Shown: one piece after another, positions 1 to 9,062 of the stretch
Position numbering within the stretch: position 1 is the stretch's first letter
Layout: every line of letters starts with the position of its first letter
NCBI GenBank assembly: GCA_036171455.1
Contig: JAVHRB010000010.1
Coordinates: 1 to 21,741 of the forward strand
Origin: CAIVSN01 sp036171455
GTDB lineage: Bacteria > Patescibacteriota > Gracilibacteria > BD1-5 > UBA2023
DNA: 21,741 nt
Direction of reading: 5' to 3'
Translations under genes and position numbers: made by a program
The notes under the pieces: generated by a model
Seen by the model: only the letters and a program-made list of their open reading frames with translations
Told to the model about the DNA's origin: nothing
Databases searched by the model: none

Positions 1-21
1 GGATTGTAGGATCTAGGTCAT

Positions 22-44
22 ACCCCGTCAGCTTGCTGCGGGGT
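22..44. repeat. GC-rich hairpin with CTTG loop, possible dispersed element
   Basis: ACCCCG (22-27) pairs with CGGGGT (39-44), then CAG (29-31) pairs with CTG (36-38) around a CTTG loop, leaving T28 bulged. No T-run follows (the next bases are GATTGATTG), so it does not look like an intrinsic terminator reading rightwards. It stands out as GC-rich in AT-rich flanks and sits about 50 nt upstream of the first gene. It could be a dispersed hairpin repeat, an mRNA leader structure, or the tail of an upstream feature cut by the window edge. Only one copy is in this window. Confidence 0.45.
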
Positions 45-96
45 GATTGATTGAAATGAACGAGAATTTGCTATTGAATATTTAATTTTATTACCC

Positions 97-396
97 ATGT
101 TGCCTGGTAAATTTCACGAAATGGTTTGGTCAAATCGATTCAAAATGTTTTTACTTTTCTTGTTGCCATTTCTGATTTTCGTGCTGTTGTTTTGGATTGT
201 GTATGGGGTAAATAATTTGCAATATTACATTCTGCCCACAGCGAGCCGAATGATATATGGCATGGATATCACACTGATTTCTATACATACGTCCGTGACG
301 ATTTTCTATTTTGTATGACCAGTGTTCGTGTTGATAGAGTTACTTTTCTCGTATCGATGGAGAGGAGTAATTTTTGTAAATCCGAAAAGAAAGTAA
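97..396 (+). CDS. Small membrane protein, unknown function
   Basis: A 99-residue protein when the TGA at 316-318 is read as Gly; the frame ends at TAA 394-396. With the standard code it would stop after 73 residues. There are two strongly hydrophobic stretches, roughly residues 19-38 (FLLFLLPFLIFVLLFWIVYG core) and 56-83, and a short basic C-terminus (NPKRK), so it is probably a two-helix inner-membrane protein. I do not recognise a family. The ATG at 97 has no Shine-Dalgarno; it follows AT-rich sequence ending ATTACCC. The frame stays open upstream, so an alternative start cannot be excluded. It is convergent with the next gene, 34 nt away. Confidence 0.6.
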
Positions 397-430
397 TGTT
401 GAATAAAAACTATTAGGGTTTGAATATGAT

Positions 431-1207
431 TTAGTGATGACCTCCTCCATGATCGTCATGTCATCCTCCATGATCGTCATGTTCCACTTCATCATCCATA
501 TGATCGTCATGCCCCCCATGATCATCGTGTCATCCTCCATGATCGTCATGCCCCCCATCTTCTTTTTTTCCGCGTTTTTTCAAAGATAGAAGCCATTTCC
601 AAATAGATCCGAGAATTACCCCAATCACATCGGAAAATAACATCTTAAAGATAAGAAATAGTACACCAAAGAGAACGATGGGCTGAAGGTACATTGAAAT
701 TTTCGAAAAAATGACCCCCTGTAACAATTGTGGATAGAATCAAAAGTTTTTTATCATTCCAAATGCAGTGTCCACATTGAATATATATGTTTTAGAAGCA
801 AACCCCAGTACCAAGGCGAAAAAGAACACCCAAATAAACGCTGCAACTGCCGCATGTTCCAAAAATTTGAAGAATTTCACTTTTGTTTCTGGAAATGGTA
901 TACCTCAGGAAATCGGTGTTAGGATGAAAAGTATAAAAATGAGATAGGTACTCGAACCGATAAGGAATTTTGCTATCAGCGGTGATATAATTTTTGCAGT
1001 TTCTGGAGTTTGGTAGGTGGGTGAAAGTAGTACGGTTAACATGAGATAGATGGCTAACCCTATTACCAAACCAAAAAATGATTCATATACTTTCTGTATT
1101 CCCATTATCAAAAAAGCAATCCAAAGCACCAAAACTACCGAGATCACGTATATGTCGATTGGCATAACACTCAGGGTTGTAGCAGCGGTTTGTATTAGCT
1201 GATCCAT
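431..1207 (-). CDS. Polytopic membrane protein with His/Asp/Gly-rich cytoplasmic or external tail
   Basis: A 258-residue protein interrupted under the standard code by TGA at 905-907, 740-742, 530-532 and 461-463; all become Gly in code 25 and the frame runs from ATG 1207 to TAA 431. About five hydrophobic segments are visible (near residues 17-37, 45-62, 80-98, 117-140, 171-200). After a basic cluster (LSLKKRGKKED) the last 45 or so residues are almost only H, D, G, E: repeated HDDHGG units. Such a tail is typical of divalent-metal binding or storage (inference). The start ATG lies 1 nt after the stop of tldE, so the two are co-transcribed and probably translationally coupled. I recognise no family for the membrane part; a transporter or metal-handling role is only a guess. 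Confidence 0.75.
440..548. repeat. Degenerate in-gene repeat encoding HDDHGG units
   Basis: On the plus strand the motif CCATGATCGTCATG recurs around 447-460, 468-481 and 537-550, with degenerate copies near 498-511 (ATATGATCGTCATG) and 517-528. The first two copies are 21 nt apart. It lies wholly inside the 3' end of the membrane-protein gene and encodes the HDDH-Gly tail, so it is a coding repeat. Copies differ in using TGA, GGG or GGA for Gly, for example the TGA at 530-532 and at 461-463. Confidence 0.7.
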
Positions 1208-1208
1208 G

Positions 1209-2513
1209 TTATCAGACGGTTGGAGTTACTTGGGCTGCGGAAAATATGAGAGTGGGAATCCGGGTGGAACCGTAGTCTGGCGTATCATCGAGATATCCGA
1301 CGAGTCCACTGAACAACTTTCTGAGGTTCCCAGAAATTCCGATATTTTTAATAAATTTTCCCATACTGCCATCTTCGAGGATTTCATATCCCTCGCCTTC
1401 TAGGGCGAAGTTACCGGTAGCAGAATCGATAGTATGCATTCCTGCCAGGGAAGTAAAAAGAAACGTTACTCATTGGAGATTTGTGATTTTTGGAATTCCG
1501 GAAATTCTAATGTTTATCGGTCCAGGTTGGCCATTCGCCAAGAGTTTAAGTCGTTCCGCGGTGGCTTTGGAGAGAAATAATTCTTTGAGTTTCCCATTTT
1601 GGATGGGAGAAATATCTTGACTCGTAATTCCATTACTGTCAAAAAATTGTGAGCTTGAAGCATTGGGAAGCGTGTGGTAACTATGAATACTTAACCATTC
1701 TGGCAGTATTTCTGTTCCGATTTCTGATGTACCAAACGGGCTCATTTTTTCAACGATGGCATAGCCAGAGAGGTATCCGAGAATTTCACCGACACATTCT
1801 CCGGAAAGTTCCGGTGACATTGCTACAGAGTATTTGCCATTGGAAAATTTTGCCGTTCCTGGTTGGATTTTGTTTTCGAGTTTCTTGAGACATATTTGCG
1901 TCCAAGCTTGGTCATAATCAAAGAGGGAATTATGATCGCGGTAAAGCCATTCCGCATCAGCAATGCCATTATTGTCGCCGCAGAATCCGATTTGAAAACT
2001 CGCATACGTGCTAGTACTTATTTTTTTCGCTCCGAATGAATTCATAAAAACGGATCGGTCCCAGGAACCGGAAACAATCAGCGATTCGATGCCGATTTTA
2101 AATTTCGAAGTTTCTATAGCTGCGTCCAAACTGATTTTTACTGCATCATATTGTTTTTTTGCCCATCCTGGGAGTTCGTTTGCTTGGAATTGAGAAATGT
2201 CGCTCTCGAAGGCATCGGAAATTTCCGGTAGTGATTCTGCTAGGTCCGCCGTAACGAATCCGAGCAACCGTTCGGTGCTTTCGACAATTTCTTTTGCTTG
2301 GAGCTGCGTATCGTAGGAAAATTTATGGGAAGCTTTTTTTCCGTTTTTTTCGAGTGTGAAATGGATACTTTTTTCGAGCGTATTTTGAAAGAGGGTTTCG
2401 CTCGTAAGATTTTTGTACGTATAACCAATAGAAACGCTATGGTGAGCGAATCATTGCGCATTGTAACTTTTTTTTGTGGCGAGTTCAATACAGTTTTGTA
2501 GGAGTTTTTCCAT
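1209..2513 (-). CDS. tldE: TldE/PmbA-like partner of the TldD metalloprotease
   Basis: A 434-residue protein from ATG 2513 to TAA 1209, containing three TGA codons read as Gly (2451-2453, 1470-1472, 1212-1214). The length matches PmbA/TldE (about 450). The central and C-terminal region follows the TldD/PmbA fold pattern: an SPFGTSEIG segment near residue 260, then FFDSNGI and a PIQNGKLKEL strand pair followed by TAERL. There is no HExxxH zinc motif, as expected for TldE, the non-catalytic subunit of the TldD-TldE protease that degrades or trims unfolded peptides in the cytoplasm. Its catalytic partner is encoded divergently 93 nt away. The downstream gene starts 1 nt after its stop. The family call is solid; which peptides it handles here is unknown. 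Confidence 0.88.
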
Positions 2514-2606
2514 GGGAATAATAATTTTTTTGTTATTGTAAGTACTTCAATGTTTTTTGAAATTCGAAATTCGTGTATAGTATATCCCGTTATCCTAACT
2601 CTGCCT
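2514..2606. promoter_or_regulatory. Divergent promoter region between tldE and tldD
   Basis: 93 nt of AT-rich DNA separate the two divergent starts. Towards tldD, TTGAAA (2557-2562) is followed 18 nt later by TATATC (2581-2586). Towards tldE, TACAAT (plus-strand ATTGTA, 2535-2540) lies about 21 nt before the ATG, and an AT-rich TATTAT lies immediately before it. No Shine-Dalgarno precedes either ATG. The shared region could coordinate the two subunits of one protease. Individual hexamers are weak, so exact promoters are uncertain. Confidence 0.4.
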
Positions 2607-3965
2607 ATGATTTTTACACAAAAATTACTCCACGACCGATTATCTCACCTTCCTGGAAATCGAAAAGAGCTCTATATAGAGAAACAAACCGGGGTTGGAA
2701 TCCGTATCATCAACTGACGAACTGAGCCTGTGACATTTTCTGATACCTCCGGAATCAGTCTGCTTTTAACCAATGGACCCCATCGGTATTTTCAAACTCG
2801 GGAATCTCTCGAGAGTTTTGATGAACTTATAGATGAGGCAAAAACTTTCACGGCAAAAACGGGGGAAGTTAATTGGACTCCTGGCTCGGATTCGTATGAT
2901 TTTGACGATACTCAAGAGCTTCTTGGTACACTTTCCGATTTGTATGAACGGGTGTTGCCCCAGGTGGATTTCCTCCGTTCGCATGAGTGGATTACGAGCA
3001 CGATGGTGGGGATGGGTATTTCTGAACAGTCATATGTTTCTCTTTCTGATAGTCAACCTGGTGGGATGGATCGACAGTATCAGGTGAGACTTTTTGCCAT
3101 GGCCACTGGGAAAATTTGAGAAGTTTCACAGGAATATTATGATAGTATTTCTGCGAATCACTCGCTTGAATGCTTTACAAAGGAACATATCGAGGCACTT
3201 TTCACAAAAATCGTGGAACGACTTCATACACTCCTACTGGCTCCAGCTGCACCCTGCGGGGAAATGGATATCGTGATTGCCACCGAAGCTGGAGGGGTTA
3301 TTATTCACGAAGCCGTCGGGCATGGGTTAGAAGGTGATCTGCAGGCATCGAGTGCCTATGCAAACCAGATTGGAGAAATGGTCGCGAGCTCGAAAGTGAC
3401 CATTATTGACGATCCATTGTTACCAGGTCTTCGGGGTTCGTATCAGCTCGATCATGAAGGTACTCCTTCTGTCCGTTCCGTCCTTATAGAAAATGGGAAA
3501 CTCCTTAATTATATGCAGCAACAGGGGACAGCAGATTTTCTCGGACTTCCTCACAACGGTCATGCCCGACGCGAATCCTACGCGCATGAAACCATTGTCC
3601 GAATGAGTAATACCTATATGGATAACGGTCCGGATAGTCCGGCAGATATTATTGCCAGTGTTACAGATGGACTCTATATCACCGCACTGGGCGGAGGTCA
3701 GGTAAATACGACGAGTGGTGATTTTGTATTCAAAGTCAATTTTGCTCACCGAATCAAGGATGGGAAAATCGGGGAAGTCGTACGAGGAGCGAATCTCTCA
3801 GGTAACGGACCGAAAATGCTCAAGGAAATTAGCATGGTTGGTAATGATCTTATTGTTGGAAAAAATGGGGTATTTATCGGTGGCACCTGTGGAAAGGATG
3901 GACAGAGTATGCCAGTGACGGACGCGAATCCGACCATTAAGGTACGACTCAAGGTAACGGCGTAG
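2607..3965 (+). CDS. tldD: TldD metalloprotease, catalytic subunit
   Basis: A 452-residue protein from ATG 2607 to TAG 3965 once TGA at 2715-2717 and 3117-3119 are read as Gly; otherwise it would appear as three fragments. It carries the TldD zinc motif HEAVGHGLEGD, with HExxxH at residues 234-239, and a late Cys (about 428, in GGTCGKDGQ) at the position of the third metal ligand of the family. Other family landmarks are DDP, the DHEGTPS segment and the ARRESYAHE stretch. TldD forms a complex with TldE and hydrolyses small unfolded peptides; in some bacteria the pair matures modified peptides such as microcin B17. No peptide-modification genes are visible nearby, so a general peptide-turnover role is more likely. 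It ends just before a large palindrome shared with the convergent gene. Confidence 0.93.
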
Positions 3966-3966
3966 G

Positions 3967-4089
3967 GGAAACTTCCAGAAAACGCGAACTCCTCGCTGAT
4001 TTTTCCGCTCTTCGTTCACCGTACGGGGGTACGGTTCACTGCAGTGCTCAAAATCAGCTTCGGATTTCATCGTTTTTTTGGAAGTTTCC
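3967..4089. repeat. Nested palindromic element between convergent genes
   Basis: Three sets of inverted arms are nested around one centre. GGAAACTTCCA (3967-3977) pairs with TGGAAGTTTCC (4079-4089), extended inwards by AAAACG and CGTTTT. GCTGATTTT (3995-4003) pairs with AAAATCAGC (4050-4058). ACCGTAC (4018-4024) pairs with GTACGGT (4029-4035) around a GGGG loop. CACTGCAGTG (4037-4046) is also self-complementary. The whole can fold into a branched hairpin of about 120 nt on either strand. It begins 1 nt after the tldD stop and ends 38 nt before the stop of the convergent gene, so bidirectional termination or mRNA 3' protection is plausible. The size and nesting also fit a MITE or REP-like dispersed repeat. 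No coding function is supported. Confidence 0.7.
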
Positions 4090-4127
4090 GGGAGAATACT
4101 TACCAAACGCAGAATTTCTGTTTGGGT

Positions 4128-5396
4128 TTATACCGCTTTCGCTAAACGTTTGGTGTAGAGGTGGTTCTCACCGAGGAGCGATTTGGCCATTTCGAACAGC
4201 CGTTTTCCTCCGAATTTTCCTACCGTCCAAGTCCCCATCACGAGTTTGATGAGACATTTTCCAAACAGGGCAAGTAGGAGGGTTTTTGCGGTTCCGGTGA
4301 GAATTTCTTTTCCACGTTCTCGGTTTTTTAGTATTTGTCCGTTTTCGTCAGTTCCAGTAATTCCCGATAGGAAAAAATCGATTCCCACAGTCTCTACTCA
4401 AATTCTGGCGAGTATTTTCATAAAGTCCTCGAATGATTCCGTTTTTTCGGCAAATTTCATCAAAGAATCCATAGAATCTATCGGAGAAGGGGCAATTTCC
4501 GGGAAATTGGGACTGACGGTTGGCAGAGTATTCCCCGTTTTTTTACTGTTTACGGTATCCCGGATTCAAGATAATTCCGTTTCTTTCGATTGAAAGGTTC
4601 AAACGATGTTTTGGTAGGAGAGGAGTAGAGCAACTGTATCGACAGACTTGCCATTGATCATGGCATCCGTATATCATTTCGTGCGTGTTGACGGGGTAAT
4701 ATGACCGTTTTTTACTATCTGTTTGAGCCAAGTCTTTCCGGGAGGATTGAGTGTATCGATGAGATAGATCATGCCGTCCTGCTTGAGTCAGGTTTGCTGA
4801 GCAAGATTACTTCATTGAGATTGGCGTTCTAATACAAAATCGAGTATGGACGCATCGTTCGGGAGATATTGGTCGATTTTTCCTAGGGAACTCTGCAGTC
4901 CTGAAAAATTTGCATAATCATAGTCCAAAGCTCTTCGCTGAAAGCTCCGGTCCAAAAGCGCCATTTGTGGTTGGAGTGTGATATCGGTTCATTGTTGGAG
5001 AAGTTCTTTGAGTGTAATTGTATCAATTTCCTGTTGGGTTTTGCCCTTGAGGGAATCTTCGTAGCGGAGATCTTCCATATATGATTTTTTTGTCCGATAC
5101 ATGGCGAGTGTTTTTGAATCAATGAAAGCAATTCGTTCCAACAATTCGTAGACATGCCGTTCTATCGTACGGAACACGATGGGATTATTCGATATGTTTT
5201 TGTTATGGAGAACGGATTCCAATGAGGGGAGTATCGCCTGGGAAATCTCCCGAGTATCCAGAAAAAATCGGCTTTCGCTGAGTTTGGCGGATGTTTTTCG
5301 GGAGAGTTCTTCGATGCGAGCGAGGAGTTTCGGCCCCTCTTTGAGATTATCTGACAAAGAGGGTCATCATGCTTGTTCCGATGTTCTTTCTCACAT
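4128..5396 (-). CDS. Unknown protein rich in UGA-Gly codons
   Basis: A 422-residue protein from ATG 5396 to TAA 4128 that needs ten TGA codons read as Gly (5391, 5367, 5364, 4989, 4812, 4788, 4674, 4599, 4566 and 4398, lowest base of each). Under the standard code it would be shattered. The N-terminal 130 residues are helical and charged (LLARIEELSRKTSAKLSE), the middle contains a LNPPGKTWLKQ segment, then a Ser/Thr/Pro-rich linker, and the C-terminus is a mildly hydrophobic basic stretch (GTAKTLLLALFGKCLIKLV). No signal peptide and no catalytic motif could be identified. Its start lies 12 nt after the stop of the upstream large gene, so the two form one transcription unit and probably act together. 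Function not recognised. Confidence 0.75.
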
Positions 5397-5408
5397 GGGA
5401 ATGCGTGG

Positions 5409-7340
5409 TTATTTTTTTGGTTCGAGTTTTCCGTCCGGTGTTATTGCCCAAGCGACTCCGGATATCACGACGACTCCAGTGACAATCTTTCCTGGATTTT
5501 TTTTCATCCAATCTACGGCGTCTTTTTTCGTGATGAATTCGGGAACTACATCGGCTGCGGCAACTTCTTTTCCGCCGGTTTCTATGACTTTTCATTTTCC
5601 GGATTTTGCTGCAGTTTTAGCCCCATCAGCAGCTTCTTTGATAATAGTTCAGGTTTCACTTCCGATTGGTTCTGCTGAGAATACTTCGGCTGATGCGGCA
5701 GCTGGTTTGTTCACCGTTCCGATTCCATTGATCTCACGTTCAATTTGTGAAATACGCAATTTGAGCTTATCTAATTTTTCCCCGGTAATTTTCTGGGAAG
5801 TTATTTCCTTGTTCAATATATCACGGGTAGCAATGAGCCCTTCTTTACTCTCAGAATTGAGCCAATTCGTAAATTTTGGAGTTGCTTCTGGATACTTCAA
5901 GATAATTCTTGCGTTTTTTAGTGAGTGTTTCGCTTGTTCTGCAGCATTCTTTGCTAAATTTCTGTCAATTGATTTTTTTGTAGGGTCGATAGCAAAAGGG
6001 TTTTCAACTTTCGTAGATCGACCATCGGGTCCCATTGGGAGTTTTGGTCCGACTTCGTTTCCAGCGGGGCTGGTACTTTTTGCTGCACGTTCATTGATTG
6101 TATGATCGATAGCTTTGACTCAATCTTTCCGTGCTGCTGCTTCTGCTGTTTCCGTAGCTACGGCTTTTCCAACAATCTTCTTTCAAAGTTTCTTATATGC
6201 AAGAACTCCACCTGCAACGACTGCGGCTCATGCGGCTACTGCCCATCCATTAACCCCATTGTCTGGTTCATTCGATTTTTTCGGTGTTGTTTTTTCTGCT
6301 GGAGTTTGTTGTGTCTTTGGATTGCTTGCTGCGGCAATTGGAGCAGATGTAGCTATAGCTGGTTTTGTGGGAGTATCTGTTGCTGATGCTGGTTGAGTAG
6401 GTACAGAAGCTGTACGATCAGGAGCTTTTGCTGGAGCGCTTGCTACCGCAATTGGAGCGGATGCTACAATAGCTGGTGCTCCGACATCAGTTGTTTCTTT
6501 TTTGGTATTCAATAGTGTTGCTTGGGATTTTGGTCCAAAATCCCCATCGGGAGTTACTCCGAGTTTTGACTGTAATTCTCGAATGGACGCTACTTTTTTT
6601 GATACTGAATCAGAGTTTTCTGCGAGAATGTTTTGTATTTCTTTGTCAAATTTAGTTCCGGTAATGGCAATACCTTTATCATCAACCAAATGTTTAACAC
6701 TGTAATCCAGCTTCATTTTATCACTTCTCTTTTGCTTTTGTTTCTCTGGTGGTTTATGAGGATTTGAAGTCAGAATTTCTTCATGTTCTGTAACGGCTGA
6801 CGAATGATTATCAGTCACAGTTGGTTGATTCGTTCCTGCTGTCTCTGTATTTGAAGTGGCAGCTGGGCGAGTTATCGTGGTAGCTGGTGCCACTGTTGAA
6901 ATGGGAACAACAGCTGGTGAGTTTTTCAATTTCATTATATTGTCATGCGCAACCCGGAGCGCGGCCAAATCCCGGTTGGAACCGAGATGTATATCTAATA
7001 GTTCCCCTTGATATTGGTTGATCATAGCATCGAGCCGGGTTCGGTATCCTTCCCAATAGCTTTGGTGTTCCTGGATTTTTCATGGACTTGCGAAAGCGTC
7101 GTTTGAAGCTTCAGCTGACAGTCGGTTTTTCATCTCGGCAATACTGCCGGCATTGAGTGTTGCAAGCGTTTGAATTTCTTCAAATGTAAGTTTTTCACCA
7201 GAGCTCTCCGTAGAGAGGTTAGTCGTACCTTCTACTTTGCTATAACGTGTCTGGCGGATGGATTCGACCTTTTCTATGAGGTCTCCGATACGTCTGACGT
7301 TCATGTTCCCGGAAAGGGAATTATTTTCTAGAGTCGTCAT
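5409..7340 (-). CDS. Large Ala/Pro/Thr-rich envelope-associated protein with peptidoglycan-binding-like motif
   Basis: A 643-residue protein from ATG 7340 to TAA 5409, with six TGA codons read as Gly (lowest bases 7080, 6228, 6183, 6120, 5649, 5592). Residues 253-278 contain LQSKLGVTPDGDFGPKSQA, close to the PG_binding_1 consensus. A low-complexity stretch rich in A, P, T and S with internal repeats (PAIVASAPIAVASAP; PAIATSAPIAAAS) spans about 285-345. Two hydrophobic segments follow, near 365-384 (GWAVAAGAAVVAGG) and 618-632 (IVTGVVVISGVAWAI), separated by a helical, charged region. There is no N-terminal signal peptide. A cell-wall or membrane tether is the likely role (inference). I chose ATG 7340 over an upstream TTG because a good promoter lies just upstream. 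It heads a unit with the 4128-5396 gene. Confidence 0.75.
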
Positions 7341-7368
7341 ATTGGTATTTTTAATAAAATATAGTCTT

Positions 7369-7397
7369 ACTCTACACTGAATTTTTTTCGGTGTCAA
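7369..7397 (-). promoter_or_regulatory. Sigma70-type promoter for the 7340-4128 unit
   Basis: Read on minus, a consensus -35 TTGACA (plus 7392-7397) is followed by a 17 nt spacer and TAGAGT (plus 7369-7374). Transcription would start near 7361, giving a leader of about 20 nt before ATG 7340. The exact -35 makes this one of the clearer promoters in the window. Confidence 0.6.
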
Positions 7398-7477
7398 AAA
7401 AAGGGGGTGAGTTTATGTTTTGATTCGTTTGAGAATTCTAGAAGTTTTGAAATTTCAATTCCTTTGGTTTTCTTGCC

Positions 7478-7505
7478 TTGTAAATTTCCAGTTTTTTGCT
7501 AGTAT
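7478..7505 (+). promoter_or_regulatory. Promoter of dnaX giving a probable leaderless mRNA
   Basis: TTGTAA (7478-7483), a 16 nt spacer and TAGTAT (7500-7505). The -10 ends 6 nt before the dnaX ATG at 7512, so transcription would begin at or within a base or so of the start codon. There is no purine-rich Shine-Dalgarno in this gap (TCCCGC). Confidence 0.55.
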
Positions 7506-7511
7506 TCCCGC

Positions 7512-9053
7512 ATGTCATTGTATCAAAAATACCGGCCGAAAGATTTTGACAATCTGGTAGGACAGCAATTTATCCGCAAAGCGCTTACGAGTGCCTTGCA
7601 GAACGATAAAACCGTCGGTGCCTATTTGTTTTGTGGATCTCGCGGAACGGGCAAAACTTCCGTAGCGAGAATTTTTGCCAAAGCCGTGAATTGCCTAGAT
7701 TTGAAAAAAAATGGGAACCCGTGTGATACCTGTCAGAATTGCCTCGCATTCAATGATGGAACGATGATGGATATCGTAGAAATCGATGGCGCGAGTAATA
7801 ACGGAGTTGATCATATACGAGAACTCATCGACAAAGCTTGGTTTCAACCGTCGTATGGAAAATTCAAAATCTATATTATCGACGAAGTTCACATGCTTTC
7901 GAAACCGGCATTTAATGCCCTATTGAAAACCCTCGAGGAGCCACCGGAACACGTAAAATTCATTCTTGCTACTACGGAATTTGACAAGGTATTGGAAACG
8001 ATTGTTTCACGGTCCCAAAGGTATGATTTCCGGAAAATATCCGAGGCGGATATCGTGACTCGACTCCAATGGATTGCCGATCAGGAGAGTATTTCAACGG
8101 ATCTTCTGGCACTTCAACTCATAGCACAATTGGCCCGTGGGGGACTGCGCGATGCAATTTCGCTTTTTGAGCAATACAGTGTTGGTGGCAAACTTTCCTA
8201 TGAGTTTATACGGGATAATTTGTCCATTGTTGGTGTGGAGCGTTTGCAAGAAATTACCGATACTATTCTCTCAAATGACCCATGAAAATTAGCTGCTTTA
8301 TTTGCACAGTTTCGGATGGAATCCATTGAGCCGCGGCGGCTTTTGGAACAATATTTGTATTTTTTGCGGGAGTCAGCATTTATGGCAGTCTCATCTCCGG
8401 AATTCCCCCGACTGATGCGAATTTTTGAGGCTTGTACGGTGGCATATTCGAGAATTAAGGATTTCCCAAATGGGTTTCTGTTGTTGGAAATGACATTTTT
8501 GGGACAGATACAGTCGGTAAATAACGAAACGATTGTTGCGGCAGCCCCAAAGGGGTCTGTTTCAGTAACTCCTCCAGCGCTATCGCCTTTGCCTATCAAG
8601 GAACCATTGGTAAAAATCAAAAATAGAGAAATACCTGCAGTCGAAAGTTTACCGGTTTTAGAACCGAAAGTATTACCGAAGGAAGTTTCCGTTCCTCAAC
8701 CTATAACTCTTGACCATCCAATAGATCCCGAGGAAGTTCCCAAATCCACTTTTTCTTTTTTGAGTCTCATAAGCCATACACAGAAAACGCCGAAAAAAGG
8801 ATTGTTGTTGTCGGTACTCAAAACCGGTTCTTTCAAAATGGCGGAAAATTTCACAATGCTCACGATTTTTGCCCCCACCGCTTACGCAAGAAATCAAATC
8901 GACACCCCGGAAAATAGGGATTTTTTGAGTACCGCCCTAAAAACTCTATTTGGAATACAGCCGGAAATTTGCTTTGCCTGCGATGCGAAGCAAATGAATT
9001 CCATCCCGGTAAAAAAAGATTTGGATCCGAAGTTAGCTAGTGATATTTTTTAG
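7512..9053 (+). CDS. dnaX: DNA polymerase III subunit gamma/tau (clamp loader)
   Basis: A 513-residue protein, ATG 7512 to TAG 9053, with one TGA (8283-8285) read as Gly; without it the protein would stop at residue 257, inside the clamp-loader core. It shows Walker A GSRGTGKT (42-49), the four zinc cysteines C61, C71, C74 and C77, Walker B YIIDEVHM (121-128), sensor 1 LATTE and the arginine-finger segment SRSQR (166-170). The N-terminal LYQKYRPKDF is typical of the family. A Pro/Val-rich linker (about 335-405) joins a short C-terminal domain that is poorly conserved. The protein loads the beta sliding clamp during replication. The permease gene begins 9 nt downstream. I saw no obvious frameshift site producing a short gamma form. 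Confidence 0.95.
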
Positions 9054-9062
9054 TTTTTTCTT

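Noticed and set aside
1..96. Partial tRNA or small RNA gene at the window start
   Set aside because: The hairpin does not fit a T-arm or acceptor stem, there is no CCA end or GTTCGA motif, and no other arms can be drawn.
440..548. CRISPR-like array
   Set aside because: The repeats are short, degenerate, without unique spacers, and lie in frame in a gene, encoding HDDHGG units.
2607..3965. tldD, tldE, dnaX, rlmN and others as pseudogenes broken by stop codons
   Set aside because: Every break is a TGA, the frame is unchanged on both sides, and catalytic motifs are intact. Random decay would also give TAA, TAG and frameshifts.
1209..3965. Modified-peptide (RiPP) biosynthesis cluster around tldD/tldE
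   Set aside because: No precursor peptide, cyclodehydratase, dehydrogenase or dedicated exporter is adjacent; the pair is common as a housekeeping protease.
3798..4106. 102-residue minus-strand open frame through the palindrome
   Set aside because: It overlaps the end of tldD and simply translates the inverted-repeat element; no independent coding evidence.
5179..6105. 308-residue open frame on plus
   Set aside because: It is antisense to the 5409-7340 gene; its Phe/Ser/Ala-rich composition is the mirror of that gene's Ala/Pro/Lys-rich codons, and it has no domain or start context.
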